DNA of 64,000 nucleotides, taken from assembly GCA_000727475.1 (NCBI GenBank), contig KL647290.1:2903534-2967533 (forward strand). The letters run 5' to 3'. How positions within the stretch are numbered: position 1 is the stretch's first letter; every line of letters begins with the position of its first letter. Positions 51,089 to 61,800 of this stretch are shown one piece after another. Under the pieces are notes generated by a model. That model saw only the letters and a list, made by a program, of their open reading frames with translations. It did no database searches and was not told where the DNA came from. Source of the stretch: Sarcocystis neurona (lineage: Eukaryota > Apicomplexa > Conoidasida > Eucoccidiorida > Sarcocystidae). Position numbers and translations under genes: made by a program.

Positions 51089-54000
51089 AACAGCCTTCCA
51101 GGACTACGACGTCTGCGGCTGCAGCCGTCGGCACAGGATTACAACTTCTGCTCGTAGAGGGACAAGTCCACCACCTCCACGGCCCCAAGCAACTACAGAC
51201 GCAGAATATAAGCTGTCGTACGTTCTGCGCGTTGCTAACGAGAGTCGTCCCCCTAGGGCGGAGCGGAATGTCCACGGTGCTCCTGACGCCACCACGAATC
51301 ACGCTGCTGCTGCGACTCTTGCTGTGTTGTGACTGCTGTTCCTGCTGCTCCTGTAACGCCTGCCACTGCTGCTGCTGCTGCTCCTGCCCTGTTGCCGCAC
51401 CTCCAGCTCCTGTCGTTACTGCTGCTGCGGCTGTTATTGCTGCTGCTGCTATAATCCCTGCCGGTGTCACTGTTCACGAGAAGCGCTCTGCACCTGAGAC
51501 GGGCTAGCTGTCCTCGCAAGGGTCTTTCTGCCCGCACTGCTCCTACTGCCGCCCCCACGCAAGCAGTCGCTGGCGGTGGGCGCGTGCGGCTTCTCGTGCT
51601 CCTGCCGCGGCAGCTGTTGCTGTTGCTCCTGCCGCACAACCGCAGCAGCGATCCCCTCCGGGCAGCCCCCCAGGGCCCGTGTCCTCGCCGCCGACGGGCG
51701 TGGCACACGTCGAACAGCTGGTCAGCTCTTGCTTTCCCTCTGCACGAAGCAGCAGCCAGGAGGCAGTTTGGGAGACACAGAGACAGAGACAGGAAAGAGA
51801 CGAAGCACCAGCATTGGTCCACACCCCAAAAGGGGAAGTCGCCAGACGCAGTGAGAAGGCTGGCACATATCTGCGGGTACAGAAAGCTATAAGGAAGAAC
51901 AGAGAAGAAGAGACAGAGAGCTATATGCTGTGGAAAGGGGAAGTACAGAAGAAAAGTCGGTAGACGCAGCGAGGTGTCCCTTCACAGCCAATCGACTGCA
52001 CAGACACAAAGACGACCACAGACGGGGAGAGAGATGGCCAGCGGTGGAAATGCGGCGGAGTGGACAGACAAAGAGAGAGACAAGCTGCAACAGAGGTCGG
52101 CTTGGCGGCGTCTGATATAGTTCCACATACAGCCGATCTGCCCGCGTAAAGTGTGTATATTATGTATACACACATGTACAGGGGGAGAGAGACACAGAGA
52201 GGTCGGTAGACGAATTCTCGGTCGCTTTGCCGTGCGTTTGTGTGTTCGCTAAAAAAGCAGCGGGAGGTGGGTGTGTGTTCATGACCAAAAAGTGTGTTCC
52301 CCTGCTATCCATCGTATATCCAGACGCACGGCCTTTCTCAGCGGGTGGCAGGGACACAGGCTTTGCTCTGCTGACCTTGGGGGGAGGTGTGTACGCAGGC
52401 GAAGCCCCGGACACAGAGATAAATGGAAAGAAGGGTAGGCCTGGGTCTGCACTTGACGAGAGAAGGACCTGCGTGGACCTCCATTTCTCGCAGCTACGTT
52501 TTTTGTATGGAGACACGAATAGGTGGTCCGCTAGAGGGAGGCACAGAGACAGAGAGAGAGAGAGAAAGGAAGACGGAGAGGAGTAGAAGGAACGGAAACA
52601 CAATATATATATTGTGCGCGGACAGATAGGCTTCCTCGCGTGTTTACAGTCTTGTAGATATACACGGCTGCAAAGACATGTTAGTGAGATGAGCAGAGGA
52701 GAAACGAATTCTGGAAACGTATTTGCTGGGATACTTATCGATCTCTGTGCGTCGCCACATACGTCTTCTGCGATGTGCTCACGCGATGCGGTCACTCGCT
52801 TTTCCTAGGACAATGTGCATTTCTCTTTGGTGAGAGAGGCTTCGCCGTTTTTCCTGAGATGGCGGCATTTTTTGCCAGAGTGCGTTTTCAAAGGTGGCAC
52901 TTACGGAAACTTAGAGGAAGTTTTTCAGCCAAGGAGCAAACCCCCTGCCCTGTCCGTTCCAGCGGGTTGCCGGCGGCCGGCCGACCTCCAGAGGTGTTAT
53001 TCTGCTGCTGTGCTGCAGCATGTTCTTCCTGTGGAGCACGGGAGCTGCAGAAAGAGTGCGTCGGCGCGAAGGTTCTTACTTCTTTTCTATTCAGAGTCTG
53101 TATATATATGCATGCATGCACTTAGACATTTGTATTGTGGATTCGTAGGCGCATGGAGAACGCGCGAATACGAGACGAATTTGCACATACGTATCCGTGT
53201 ATAAGAAATGGTGAAGCAGTGCAGAGACACACACACGTGTACGTGTGTAGCACGCACACACATCATTGAGTTTCCTCTATGCGAACACAACAGATATGCC
53301 TATGTACTGTAAGCGACACATATTTCTTTGCGCCCACACAGAGGGCTGCACGAACTTTTACCCATATACTCTATCCTCTCTCCTCGGCTGCTCCGCGGAA
53401 GTCGCTCTTTTCGAGAGTAACAGTCGTCATACGTCAGTGCGCAGAGTAAAAGTGATAATAAAGAGGTTTCATTGTGGATGGTGGTGTGCGTCAACGCACG
53501 CGGAAATTTGTCCCTCTGTTGTGTTCCTGGCCGCAGTTTACACACATATCAGATTCCAGCCAACGCCCCCGCCGCGGCCGCAGTCCACGAATAGAATTCC
53601 GTCTTGTCGTGGTGGTACGTGTGGTTGTCATATATATAGAGAGAGAGAGGGAAAGGAAATATCGAGCGAGGGATCTACAGGGGCACAGGGGACACACGAC
53701 AACCCGAAGAGTACGGGCACATCTCCACAGAGCATGTGAACGCACACGCAGTCCGTTGGAAGGAACCGGACGCCTCTTCTACAAGGCAAGAAGAAAGAAG
53801 CAAATATTTTGCAAGGAACGGAGGAAGCTACAAAGCAAAAAGTATGTTTATGCGGCTGCAATCCGCAAGAATCCAACACAAACCCCGCGCATGCTGCGTC
53901 CTCGCGGCCGCCGTCATCGTCGTCACTGCCTAAGAAGCAAACTTGGTAAATCCAGTATCTAGTAGACACGTTCGCATGTGGAGGTAGGTACTAGCATTGC

Positions 54001-54456
54001 CATCTGGATGTTCCAGCTACGCACGAAAGACAATAAATGTCCAAGTGTTTCCCTGTGCATAGCATGTATAGAAGTATGCGTATATGTGTGTATGTATGTA
54101 TGCGTCAAGTCATGTGCGAATTAATATTGAAAAATACTGGTACGACCACCGACGTTACAGGTACACTACCGTTACCTAGTTGCACTTCTTTATGCATCGT
54201 TGAATATCACCAACGATGCCCGGCTAAACGAGAAAACCGCCACCTGCCATGAACACGCTCTGTAGCATACCTCAAGTGCATTTACTTGTTCGTCCGGCAT
54301 CGTATTTGTGGTCACTGCTCTCTGCGGAGGCGCGCTAAGTAAGCACTACGATATCTGAACCTATACACGAAATAGGCACGGGAGGACCCAAGTAAAGAAT
54401 ACAGGATGTGCTTTACCTACTGGTACACAGCAGTCCCCGCGTAATCGAGCTCCTTT

Positions 54457-54897
54457 CTACACCAAGGCATACACGCATGTACAGCAATTTTCCTCTATAC
54501 AGGTGTACAGGTTCACTTCCCTTCTCCTAACCTGATTCTCCAGATTCTGTCGCTGTCTCTCGACGTTGGGTATGGGACGATTCTTTGTGAAAAGGCGGCC
54601 CTCACAGTGCTTGTTCAGTAGCATGTAAAGAAGTGTTTCCTCACTACACACGAGAGAGTGATTCTCCACAAAAGGCCCGAATTTATTCTCCGAACAGGTA
54701 GAAGCATACTGGTGTTTCCTTTTCAAGAGCTCAGCACACACGTTATTGATGAGTTTCCTCCACAGTACTTCTCTGAAATTCGAGTGGTACTGGATGTTTC
54801 CATCCTTGTGGTGTAGGGAGGGGCTGTTCCGGTGGCTTTTATAAACACCCTGTAGATGCTGCATGTCCCCGTTTTCTTGACAATAGAATATGGTCAT
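54457..54897 (-). CDS. Unrecognised 146-codon ATG frame
   Basis: It starts MTIFYCQENGDMQHL and is rich in Asn, Gln, Lys, Arg and Glu, with NFREVLWRKLINNVCAELLK in the middle. The composition is unlike the Ala/Gln/Ser-rich proteins around it. It has no low complexity and no family was recognised. Frames of this length arise by chance in a window this size. Confidence 0.2.
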   Translation of the reverse strand: MTIFYCQENGDMQHLQGVYKSHRNSPSLHHKDGNIQYHSNFREVLWRKLINNVCAELLKRKHQYASTCSENKFGPFVENHSLVCSEETLLYMLLNKHCEGRLFTKNRPIPNVERQRQNLENQVRRREVNLYTCIEENCCTCVYALV

Positions 54898-55761
54898 TTA
54901 GGGAAGAGGTGCACAGTCAGTTTCCCCGTAAAACGATAATTCACTGCCCTTGCAGCAGTTGCCGCCCTTTCAGTTTCTCAAGCAAGATTGGATACCTGAG
55001 CGCGCTGTGCAGGTGAGGGAGCTACTTCGCCGTAGAAGTTTTTGTGCGTAATCCTTGTCCGTGTGTCGATACAGTCTTCCAGCTACTAGAAAATTTTTGT
55101 TGTGCGTGTGAATACATGTAAACACGTAGGTTCGTGCACACCCATACGGACGTGCGTACGGCCGTGCGGAGTGTGTGCGAACAAGCGTATGTACGCATCT
55201 TTGTGAGTACAACCCCTGGATATCAACCACATACTGATACGTGGTAGCACTCTGCGGCAGACAAGAAATTGTAGAGGTGTACGTGGCAATCTATCAACCT
55301 GCAGAGCGGCTCTTCAGCTGCTGCTAATGCATCGGTTTTCGTCGTCTCCCGAATGTAGCACGGAGAATATTTCCGCTGAAGGTCTAAAAAATATAGGACA
55401 GAAATTAAACGTAACCAGTGAGTACAAGCCTGCAAACAAACACGCCGACTTGGGCAGGCAAATAGCAACAGATGTAAACGAACGTGGCCGCTCGATGTCA
55501 ACGATTATGCAGTTCCTCTCAGCGTGTGAACGCAGTTGTACTTACGAATTAGAGGTTCACCGGGCGTACGTATAGACGTGCGTGTGTACACTTTTATATG
55601 CACTCTTAACCTCAAACGCGTAGATTTGCGGATATATATATATATGCACTCTCAACCTCATACGTGCATATAAACCTTTAGGTATACGTGTGTCTATTAA
55701 AATATGCGGAAATAAAGTAGACATATATATGTATATTTATGTATGTCTGTGTTCCGCGTGA

Positions 55762-56034
55762 TTAGATTTGGAGATTGGATAGGCAGACATAATGTTGTAT
55801 GTCTTCCGTGGAATTGGATTCCGGTGGGGATGATGATAGCAGAAGGTGGCAGGGAAAAGGTACGTTCACTCCGCAGTCTTCTTCAAGTGGCTTGCTTCTG
55901 CAAGAGAGAGGGAGCTGACGTGCCCGGTGCAGAGCGAATGGCTTTCTTCCTTTGTCTGTCAGGAGCTCATTTGTCCTTGAAAAGCAGATGAAATACCGCT
56001 TGCGTCCCGCAAGGAAAGAGGCCCTATTCCTCAT
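55762..56034 (-). CDS. Unrecognised 90-codon ATG frame
   Basis: It starts MRNRASFLAGRKRYFICF and ends in CLSNLQI. It lies on the same strand as, and 0.9 kb upstream of, the frame at 54457-54897, with a possible small exon between them (about 55005-55085, AGRLYRHTDKDYAQKLLRRS). The combination may be a small minus-strand gene, but no phase-checked model was obtained. Confidence 0.2.
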   Translation of the reverse strand: MRNRASFLAGRKRYFICFSRTNELLTDKGRKPFALHRARQLPLSCRSKPLEEDCGVNVPFPCHLLLSSSPPESNSTEDIQHYVCLSNLQI

Positions 56035-57359
56035 CCACTGACTGCCGGCTCTACTTCCTGCCTACTTGAGTGAGTAGTTCTGCAAGAAGATATTAGCGTA
56101 ATTGAGAATTATCCTACATTTGCTGATGGCCCTCCAGCAGCTGCGTTGGCACTCACAATAGAAATAAGCACATGTATTTGCTCTTTAAATGGAGGCTCGA
56201 TTGAGTACTCTCGAACCGACGCGAATAATTAAGCTCGTGTGATGACTCTTCACCAGGAAGGCTCTCTTCACCTTGGCTTTCCGGTCACCACCAACCTGTA
56301 CTACAACGTGAAATCAAGAACTTCAGAAGGAGGAAAAAGGCGAAAGCATCCCAGGGAAACGAAGTTGCAGCAATGTTGAAGAAATTTTCCATGGCAAAAA
56401 AGAGAGTATCTGCGGTTGTGGTATCCTGTGCATTTTGCCTTACTGTTGCTTAGCAGCACATTCGATATGTTTAAGGATGTACACAGAGAGACCGACACAC
56501 AAATGTGCAGATATGTGGAGCTATAAATATATATAATGGCCGCAGAATGTCGGTGTGCTTCGGTACCAGCCGTGAAGGTGGTGTTAGCTTGACCAGCTAC
56601 CTTTCCCTCAGCGTCACACTGCCGGCTCCTCTCCCGTATGCATCTATGCATATATATATATACATATGTATATCTTTGCGTGGAGTGGTACGTATACAGG
56701 CGCATGCGTTGGTATGCACACACCTGCGTGTACATTTTCCCGCGCCTGGGGTGCTTCGTTGTGTGTAAAATAATGAGGGGAATCGTCTGAGTTCGCTACG
56801 GTCTTCTTGGTAATACTTGTCGACAAAATACTTTTGAGATTTTCCGACGCACACTCATGCATATACATGTGTGTATGTGTAGCTGTATGCGATATCGACA
56901 CAATGTACGCACTCAGGTCTATACATAAACTGCCATCGACTTACGCACGCGCAGAGAGGACCCTCTCTCCTCTCGTAAGCACGCGTCCATATATATGTGT
57001 ACACATATACATGCGCCTTCTCTAGATATGTATCGAATTAAGTGAGCATATAGGACAGCGCTGGGCTTGAGCTCGTTGCCAATATCACGCAGTGGACACG
57101 TTGTCAACGTCTTCCCTTTAACCGTCGTCCTTTGCATGTCCGATGTGTCCTCTACAGTAAAGAGATACGCACCGATTTGGTATCACGATGAAGCTCGCCG
57201 GCGCGTAGTAGTCCACTAACATACGAAGTAGGCGCATCTTTCTGATGTGCTGCAGTCTACGAGTATGCATGACTCCGCCGTCCTTACGCAGCTTGGTGGT
57301 GCGCTCCACCTTGTCGGTGGATAAAAATGCCTATCTTCTATACAGCGCAGTGTGGCAGT

Positions 57360-57428
57360 CTGATGATATACATCAGTCTGTTGATAGAAATCACTTTGTT
57401 GCCACATGTCAGTCTGATGATATGCCCC
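57360..57428. repeat. Short direct repeat CAGTCTGATGATAT
   Basis: CAGTCTGATGATAT occurs at about 57358 and 57411, with a related CAGTCTGTTGATAG between them. The block is short and non-coding as far as can be seen. Confidence 0.6.
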
Positions 57429-57943
57429 AGCCTATCACCACGAAGTACGTTGTGGAACCACAGCCGTCTAAGAAGAGGTTGCACTCGAAGCTTGTGTAGT
57501 TGACGGCCACGGCACAGCGTTTCGGTGGTGCGGTGCTTGTGCTGCTGTGTAGTAGTTTGTTCGTACGCACCAGTCTGATTAGATCCTGCGGTAGGTGCCG
57601 TGTAGCTGGAGGTTTTACAGGCAGTGCGTCACGATCTACTGACACTTGCTAATTTTCGATGTGCAGAACGCTCACAAAACCTTGTAGCTTGCTTGTAGTG
57701 TCTAGTACTCTCTCCTGGTACTGTCTACGGGTCTCCTACACTAGGGCGTTCCTTTTCAGCGCGCTCCGGGGGCACTCAGGTGTGTAGGTTCCGTCCTCTA
57801 GAGCAGGACGCGAGTACGTAGCAGCCTGCCGCAGCGCTGCAGCGTTCTTGAAAGCTTTTCCTTTTTGAGATCCCCATGGTGCGCGCTGGCGGAGTGCCCA
57901 GCAGTTTGCTGCGCTGCCCTCTGCCCACGTGCAGTTGTGTTGT

Positions 57944-58018
57944 GTCAAGGGCTCTGCTGCACTTGTATGCCGCGGTCTGCATCAAGGGCTCTGCTGCATT
58001 TATATGCCGCGGGCTGTT
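57944..58018. repeat. Two-copy 37-bp tandem duplication
   Basis: TCAAGGGCTCTGCTGCA at 57945 recurs at 57982. Each is followed by CTTGTATGCCGCGGTCTGC or TTTATATGCCGCGGGCTGT. The copies differ at about four positions. Confidence 0.85.
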
Positions 58019-58325
58019 GATGTGCTGCAGCTTCGTAAGTGTGGTAACGGTAGGCTGACGTGCATCAAGTCGCCCACGCGCACGTGTGCATACACGGGTA
58101 CACAGAGCACGACGGACAGAGGGCTACACAGACCAGTAGATACACACATGTGTTCATGCCAGTTCGCGAAGAGGGCACGCCAGGAGGAAGCCCATCGTAC
58201 CGTCGGCCTGCTGAAAGGGACGTACGCAACGTGCGTAGCTTCCTTCTTTGTTTTCTGAGCTGGAAATTACGCGAGACGCTCACTCTGTGCGTCTGTTAAT
58301 GACGCAGAGTGGAACAGACCTGCAT

Positions 58326-58351
58326 ACGTGCGGATATATATATATATATAT
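58326..58351. repeat. (TA)n microsatellite
   Basis: A short TA run followed by GTACACACACAGA. Confidence 0.75.
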
Positions 58352-58899
58352 GTACACACACAGAACGACGTAGTAAAGATGGGAACACGTCCGTTCTACT
58401 TCTGAAGTCTGTGTCCAAGCCGTAATTAGAATATACTGGGATGGGACGTACACCTGTAGTTATGCACGTATAGCGTAGTATACACATGCGTCTATTCATG
58501 GCGCTGCTGTCTGTAGTGAGACACCGGCAACAGTACTACCGCGCTACTGACATGGACACATACATGTATCTGTATATACATGCACATGTGCAATACTGCC
58601 AAGGCTCAAGTATACAGACATCCGTGGTAGATTGGTGCGCAGCACTGTTGGGTCGAGTAGATTCCCTGCGCACTCATTTACACTTCATACGGACGTATAA
58701 ATTGTCTGCTACACGTTACACTTCGAGCAGTATGCGTTGAATATTTATACAGGTACGTACGTTCACGTAGGACGCTCTGGCAAGTCCAGAAGAATGGTGT
58801 GCGGCGCTGAAAGGCAGCAGCAAGACGCTGACGCCTCTGGCATGTGGTTGGTTACCCGACCCGCCGCCCACGGGAAGACAGCTGCTTCAGCAGCAGCAG

Positions 58900-61800
58900 C
58901 TAGCTGGAGCGGCGCCTGCGCTTGCTGACTTCGTAGAGGAACTCAAGCCAAGGAAGTGAGCGTTCCTCCTCGCCTTCGACCGCGTGCAGCACCGCTTCTT
59001 GAACTGACCCAAACGTCACTGCCCACCGCCCCCGTCTCCTTCGTTCCTCTGTTGTCTGTACTTCCTTCGCGTCATGCGTCGTCTGTGCTCGACGCGCTGC
59101 CCGGGCCGCTCCTCCTTCGGCTCTTTCGCTGTCTTCTCGCAGCGCCCCTGCTCCCTCGCCTCCGTCTCCTCCTCCGTCAGCCTCGCCGTCTCCCCCTCTC
59201 CTCCGCCTTCTCCCGTCTCCCATCCTTTCTTGCAAAACCGCTCTCCTCCTGCTCTCAGTTGTTGCCTCTGGCGTGAGTCTCGAAGCATCTCCCTGTGTCT
59301 GTTCTTCCCCTTCTCGCACGTCCTCTACTATCTCCCCCAAAACCTCAGCCTTGGCTCGGCTGTGTCCCCCTGTCTCCTGGAGGGGCTCCGACTCTTCCGG
59401 TTTCACCCTGTTTGTTTCTTCGTTTCCCTCTTTGTCGCCTCTCAGAAATGCTGCCTCTATGCGATGTTTTGTCTCTCCTCGCCTGGGCTCTCTCCCGCCG
59501 TGCGCGCTGTCTTTTTGAGCCTGCAACAGCAGCACTGCGTCTCCCACGGTGTCTCTGTACGTGGGGTCGTCGTCACCTTTGGCTTGCACCCGACCTCCCG
59601 CGTACTGCCCCGTCGCTGCTTCTGGCAGTCCTTCTCCCTCTCCTTTCTTCCTCTCTGCGTCCCGCACTACCTCTTCTTCACTGTGCGTGCCGGCTGCTGT
59701 CTCCCGTCTCCGCGATGCTTCTCTCGTCGCGTCTCCTGCTCTGTCCTCTTGAATGCGGACGTCCTGTACTGCTGCTGCTGCTTGCTGCTCGTCTCTCCTT
59801 TCGTTGTTCAGAAAACGCAGGGAGCCTCCTTCCTCTCCATCCTGCTCTTCTTCTCGCTGTGTGCGGCCTGTCTCCGCACGCACACACGAACATCCTCTGT
59901 CTGCGTCCTCCCGGAGATCTTCTCCTACTTCTTCCACAGCCTCACTTCCTGTGTCCTCCCCCCGTGCGGCTAGCCACAGAAAGGCGTCTTCAGCAGCAGC
60001 GCGAGCCGCAGGAGACGCAAAAGGGTGCTGCTGCATCGCAGCATTCAGCAGTCGTATCCAGGTCTCTTGCCAGCTAGCACCATATTGCTTTCTCTGTTTT
60101 ATAAAAAACTGTTCGACTTGCTCTCTTTCGTCGAACGACAACTCCTCCGGTCCTTCTTTTCCTCCCGATGTCGACGTGTCGAGTTCATCTCGCCTCTCGA
60201 TCGAACACAGTGTTTTCACCTGCGCGTCTATCAGCCTTTCTCGCTGCCGCCTCTGCAGCACCGCCACCAGCTCGGCAAACAAGCGAAGAAGAGGTAGCGG
60301 GGGCCAGGAGCGACGCTGTTTCCCTCTGCCGACTGCGTGGATTCTTCCTTCCTTGTACGTGAGTCGCGCTGCTGCTCGTTTCTGCTGCTTCGATCGCTGG
60401 CAGTGCTGCTGCAGCCCCCCCTCCTCCTCCTCCTTCTTCCGATGATCCATTCGTTGCTGTTCCTCCTGCTGCTGTTGCAGGTCCTCCTCTGCATCGCCCG
60501 CCTGCTTGCTGCCGCCACTGCAGGCCGGCGTTGCTGTGGCAACAGGGTGAGACTTCTTGTCCACCTGGAGATCGCAGGCCTGCTGCTGGTCCACTGTGGC
60601 TGCCATCGACTCCTGCAGAGGATCCCCCTTGCTTCCACGCAGAGGCGCAAAGCCTCTGCGGCCTTCCCTTTGCTGATCTCGCAGCAGGAGAGACGGCGCG
60701 GCACCAGCAGCCTCCTCAACAGCAACCGGATGTCTGCTCCGCTGCTGTGGAGGCGCAGGCTGTAACGCAGCAGCACCAGCAGTTACTTTTGCTGCTCCAG
60801 ATTCTCGGTGTCTCTGCTGCTGCTCTTCCTCGCCTCGGCTGCAGCTTCTGCTCGCCTCCACTCCCCCGACCTGCTGCCGGGAGACTGCTGCTGGGCCGGT
60901 GACTTCAACGGCGGTCGAAACAACCGTCTCCCCGTGGCCACTCGTAGCCCTCTCCTCACCACCCGCTAAACTTCCACACCCCACAGACGGCGAGACGGGC
61001 TCTGCGGCCGCTGCAGCTACAGGTGCAGGCGGATCCGTCGACTCCTCTGGAGTTTCCCGTAAATGATGCGCCAGAAGCGCTGCTGCCGAGGTGGGCGGGC
61101 TGCCTTCTCCGCCTATTGTTACTGGAAGGAGTGCCGTTTTTCCGCTTCTGTTGCTGCTCAGGCTCCTGGTACTCCATTCGTGGCTGCTGTTATTGCCATC
61201 ACTGGTGCTCCTGATGCTGCTCTCAGCTTGGCTGTCTGCCGTTGTGCTCCTGCTGCTATTTGGGCAGGCGCTACCGTAGCTGCTGCTGCTGCTGGTATGA
61301 TTGTGTCTGCTCCTGTCCTCAAGGCTGCTGCTGCTGCTGCCGTTGCGTCTGGCGTTCGTTGGGGTGCGGCGAGGCAACTCCGAGTAGAACTGCAGCAGCT
61401 CTTCTTGTGTGGCCTTGGCTTCAAAGGCTTCGAAGGGAAAATGAAAGGGCAAGAGAGGTAGCAACACCATCCAGTCCTGCTGCGTTATCTTAACTTGCTG
61501 CAGACGTTGGAGCAGTGCCAGCTCTGCTCTCCACGCTTCTCTGTCTATACCTCGCTTCGGCATGCGCGATTGATGCAGCACACCCACCGGTGCTGCTCCT
61601 GCAGTAGTGCTTCCAGCAGAGGACGGCCAGCTGTAATTATCCGGGTATCGACTCTCAGTCCTCAGCGCCAGAGTGCCACCAGCAACGGGAGAAAGGTGCC
61701 GACCTGCCGTGTCCATTAAGTTCCTTTTCTGTGAGGCACCTGCTGTCTTCGGCGTAGCAGAAGCACTGGCAAACCAGTCTTGGAATGAAGAAGGCCAGTT

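Larger units (their letters stand above)
51089..58899. other. Mixed region without a firm gene
   Basis: From 51.1 to 51.9 kb, CTG-rich sequence is open in several frames; a minus-strand acceptor-like GCTGCTTCGTGCAG near 51,751 could start an exon. From 51.9 to 53.6 kb there are GA-rich and short TA tracts; a plus frame at 52815-53098 has mixed composition. From 54.0 to 58.9 kb the sequence is mostly unique with few microsatellites. No splice-consistent gene was found in 7.8 kb. Confidence 0.4.

Noticed and set aside
59074..60445. Plus-strand open frames of 140-300 codons
   Set aside because: They are antisense to the 1,699-codon minus-strand frame. Their Ser/Leu/Cys/Pro-rich composition is what CTG and CT-rich complements give, and they have no splice or start support.
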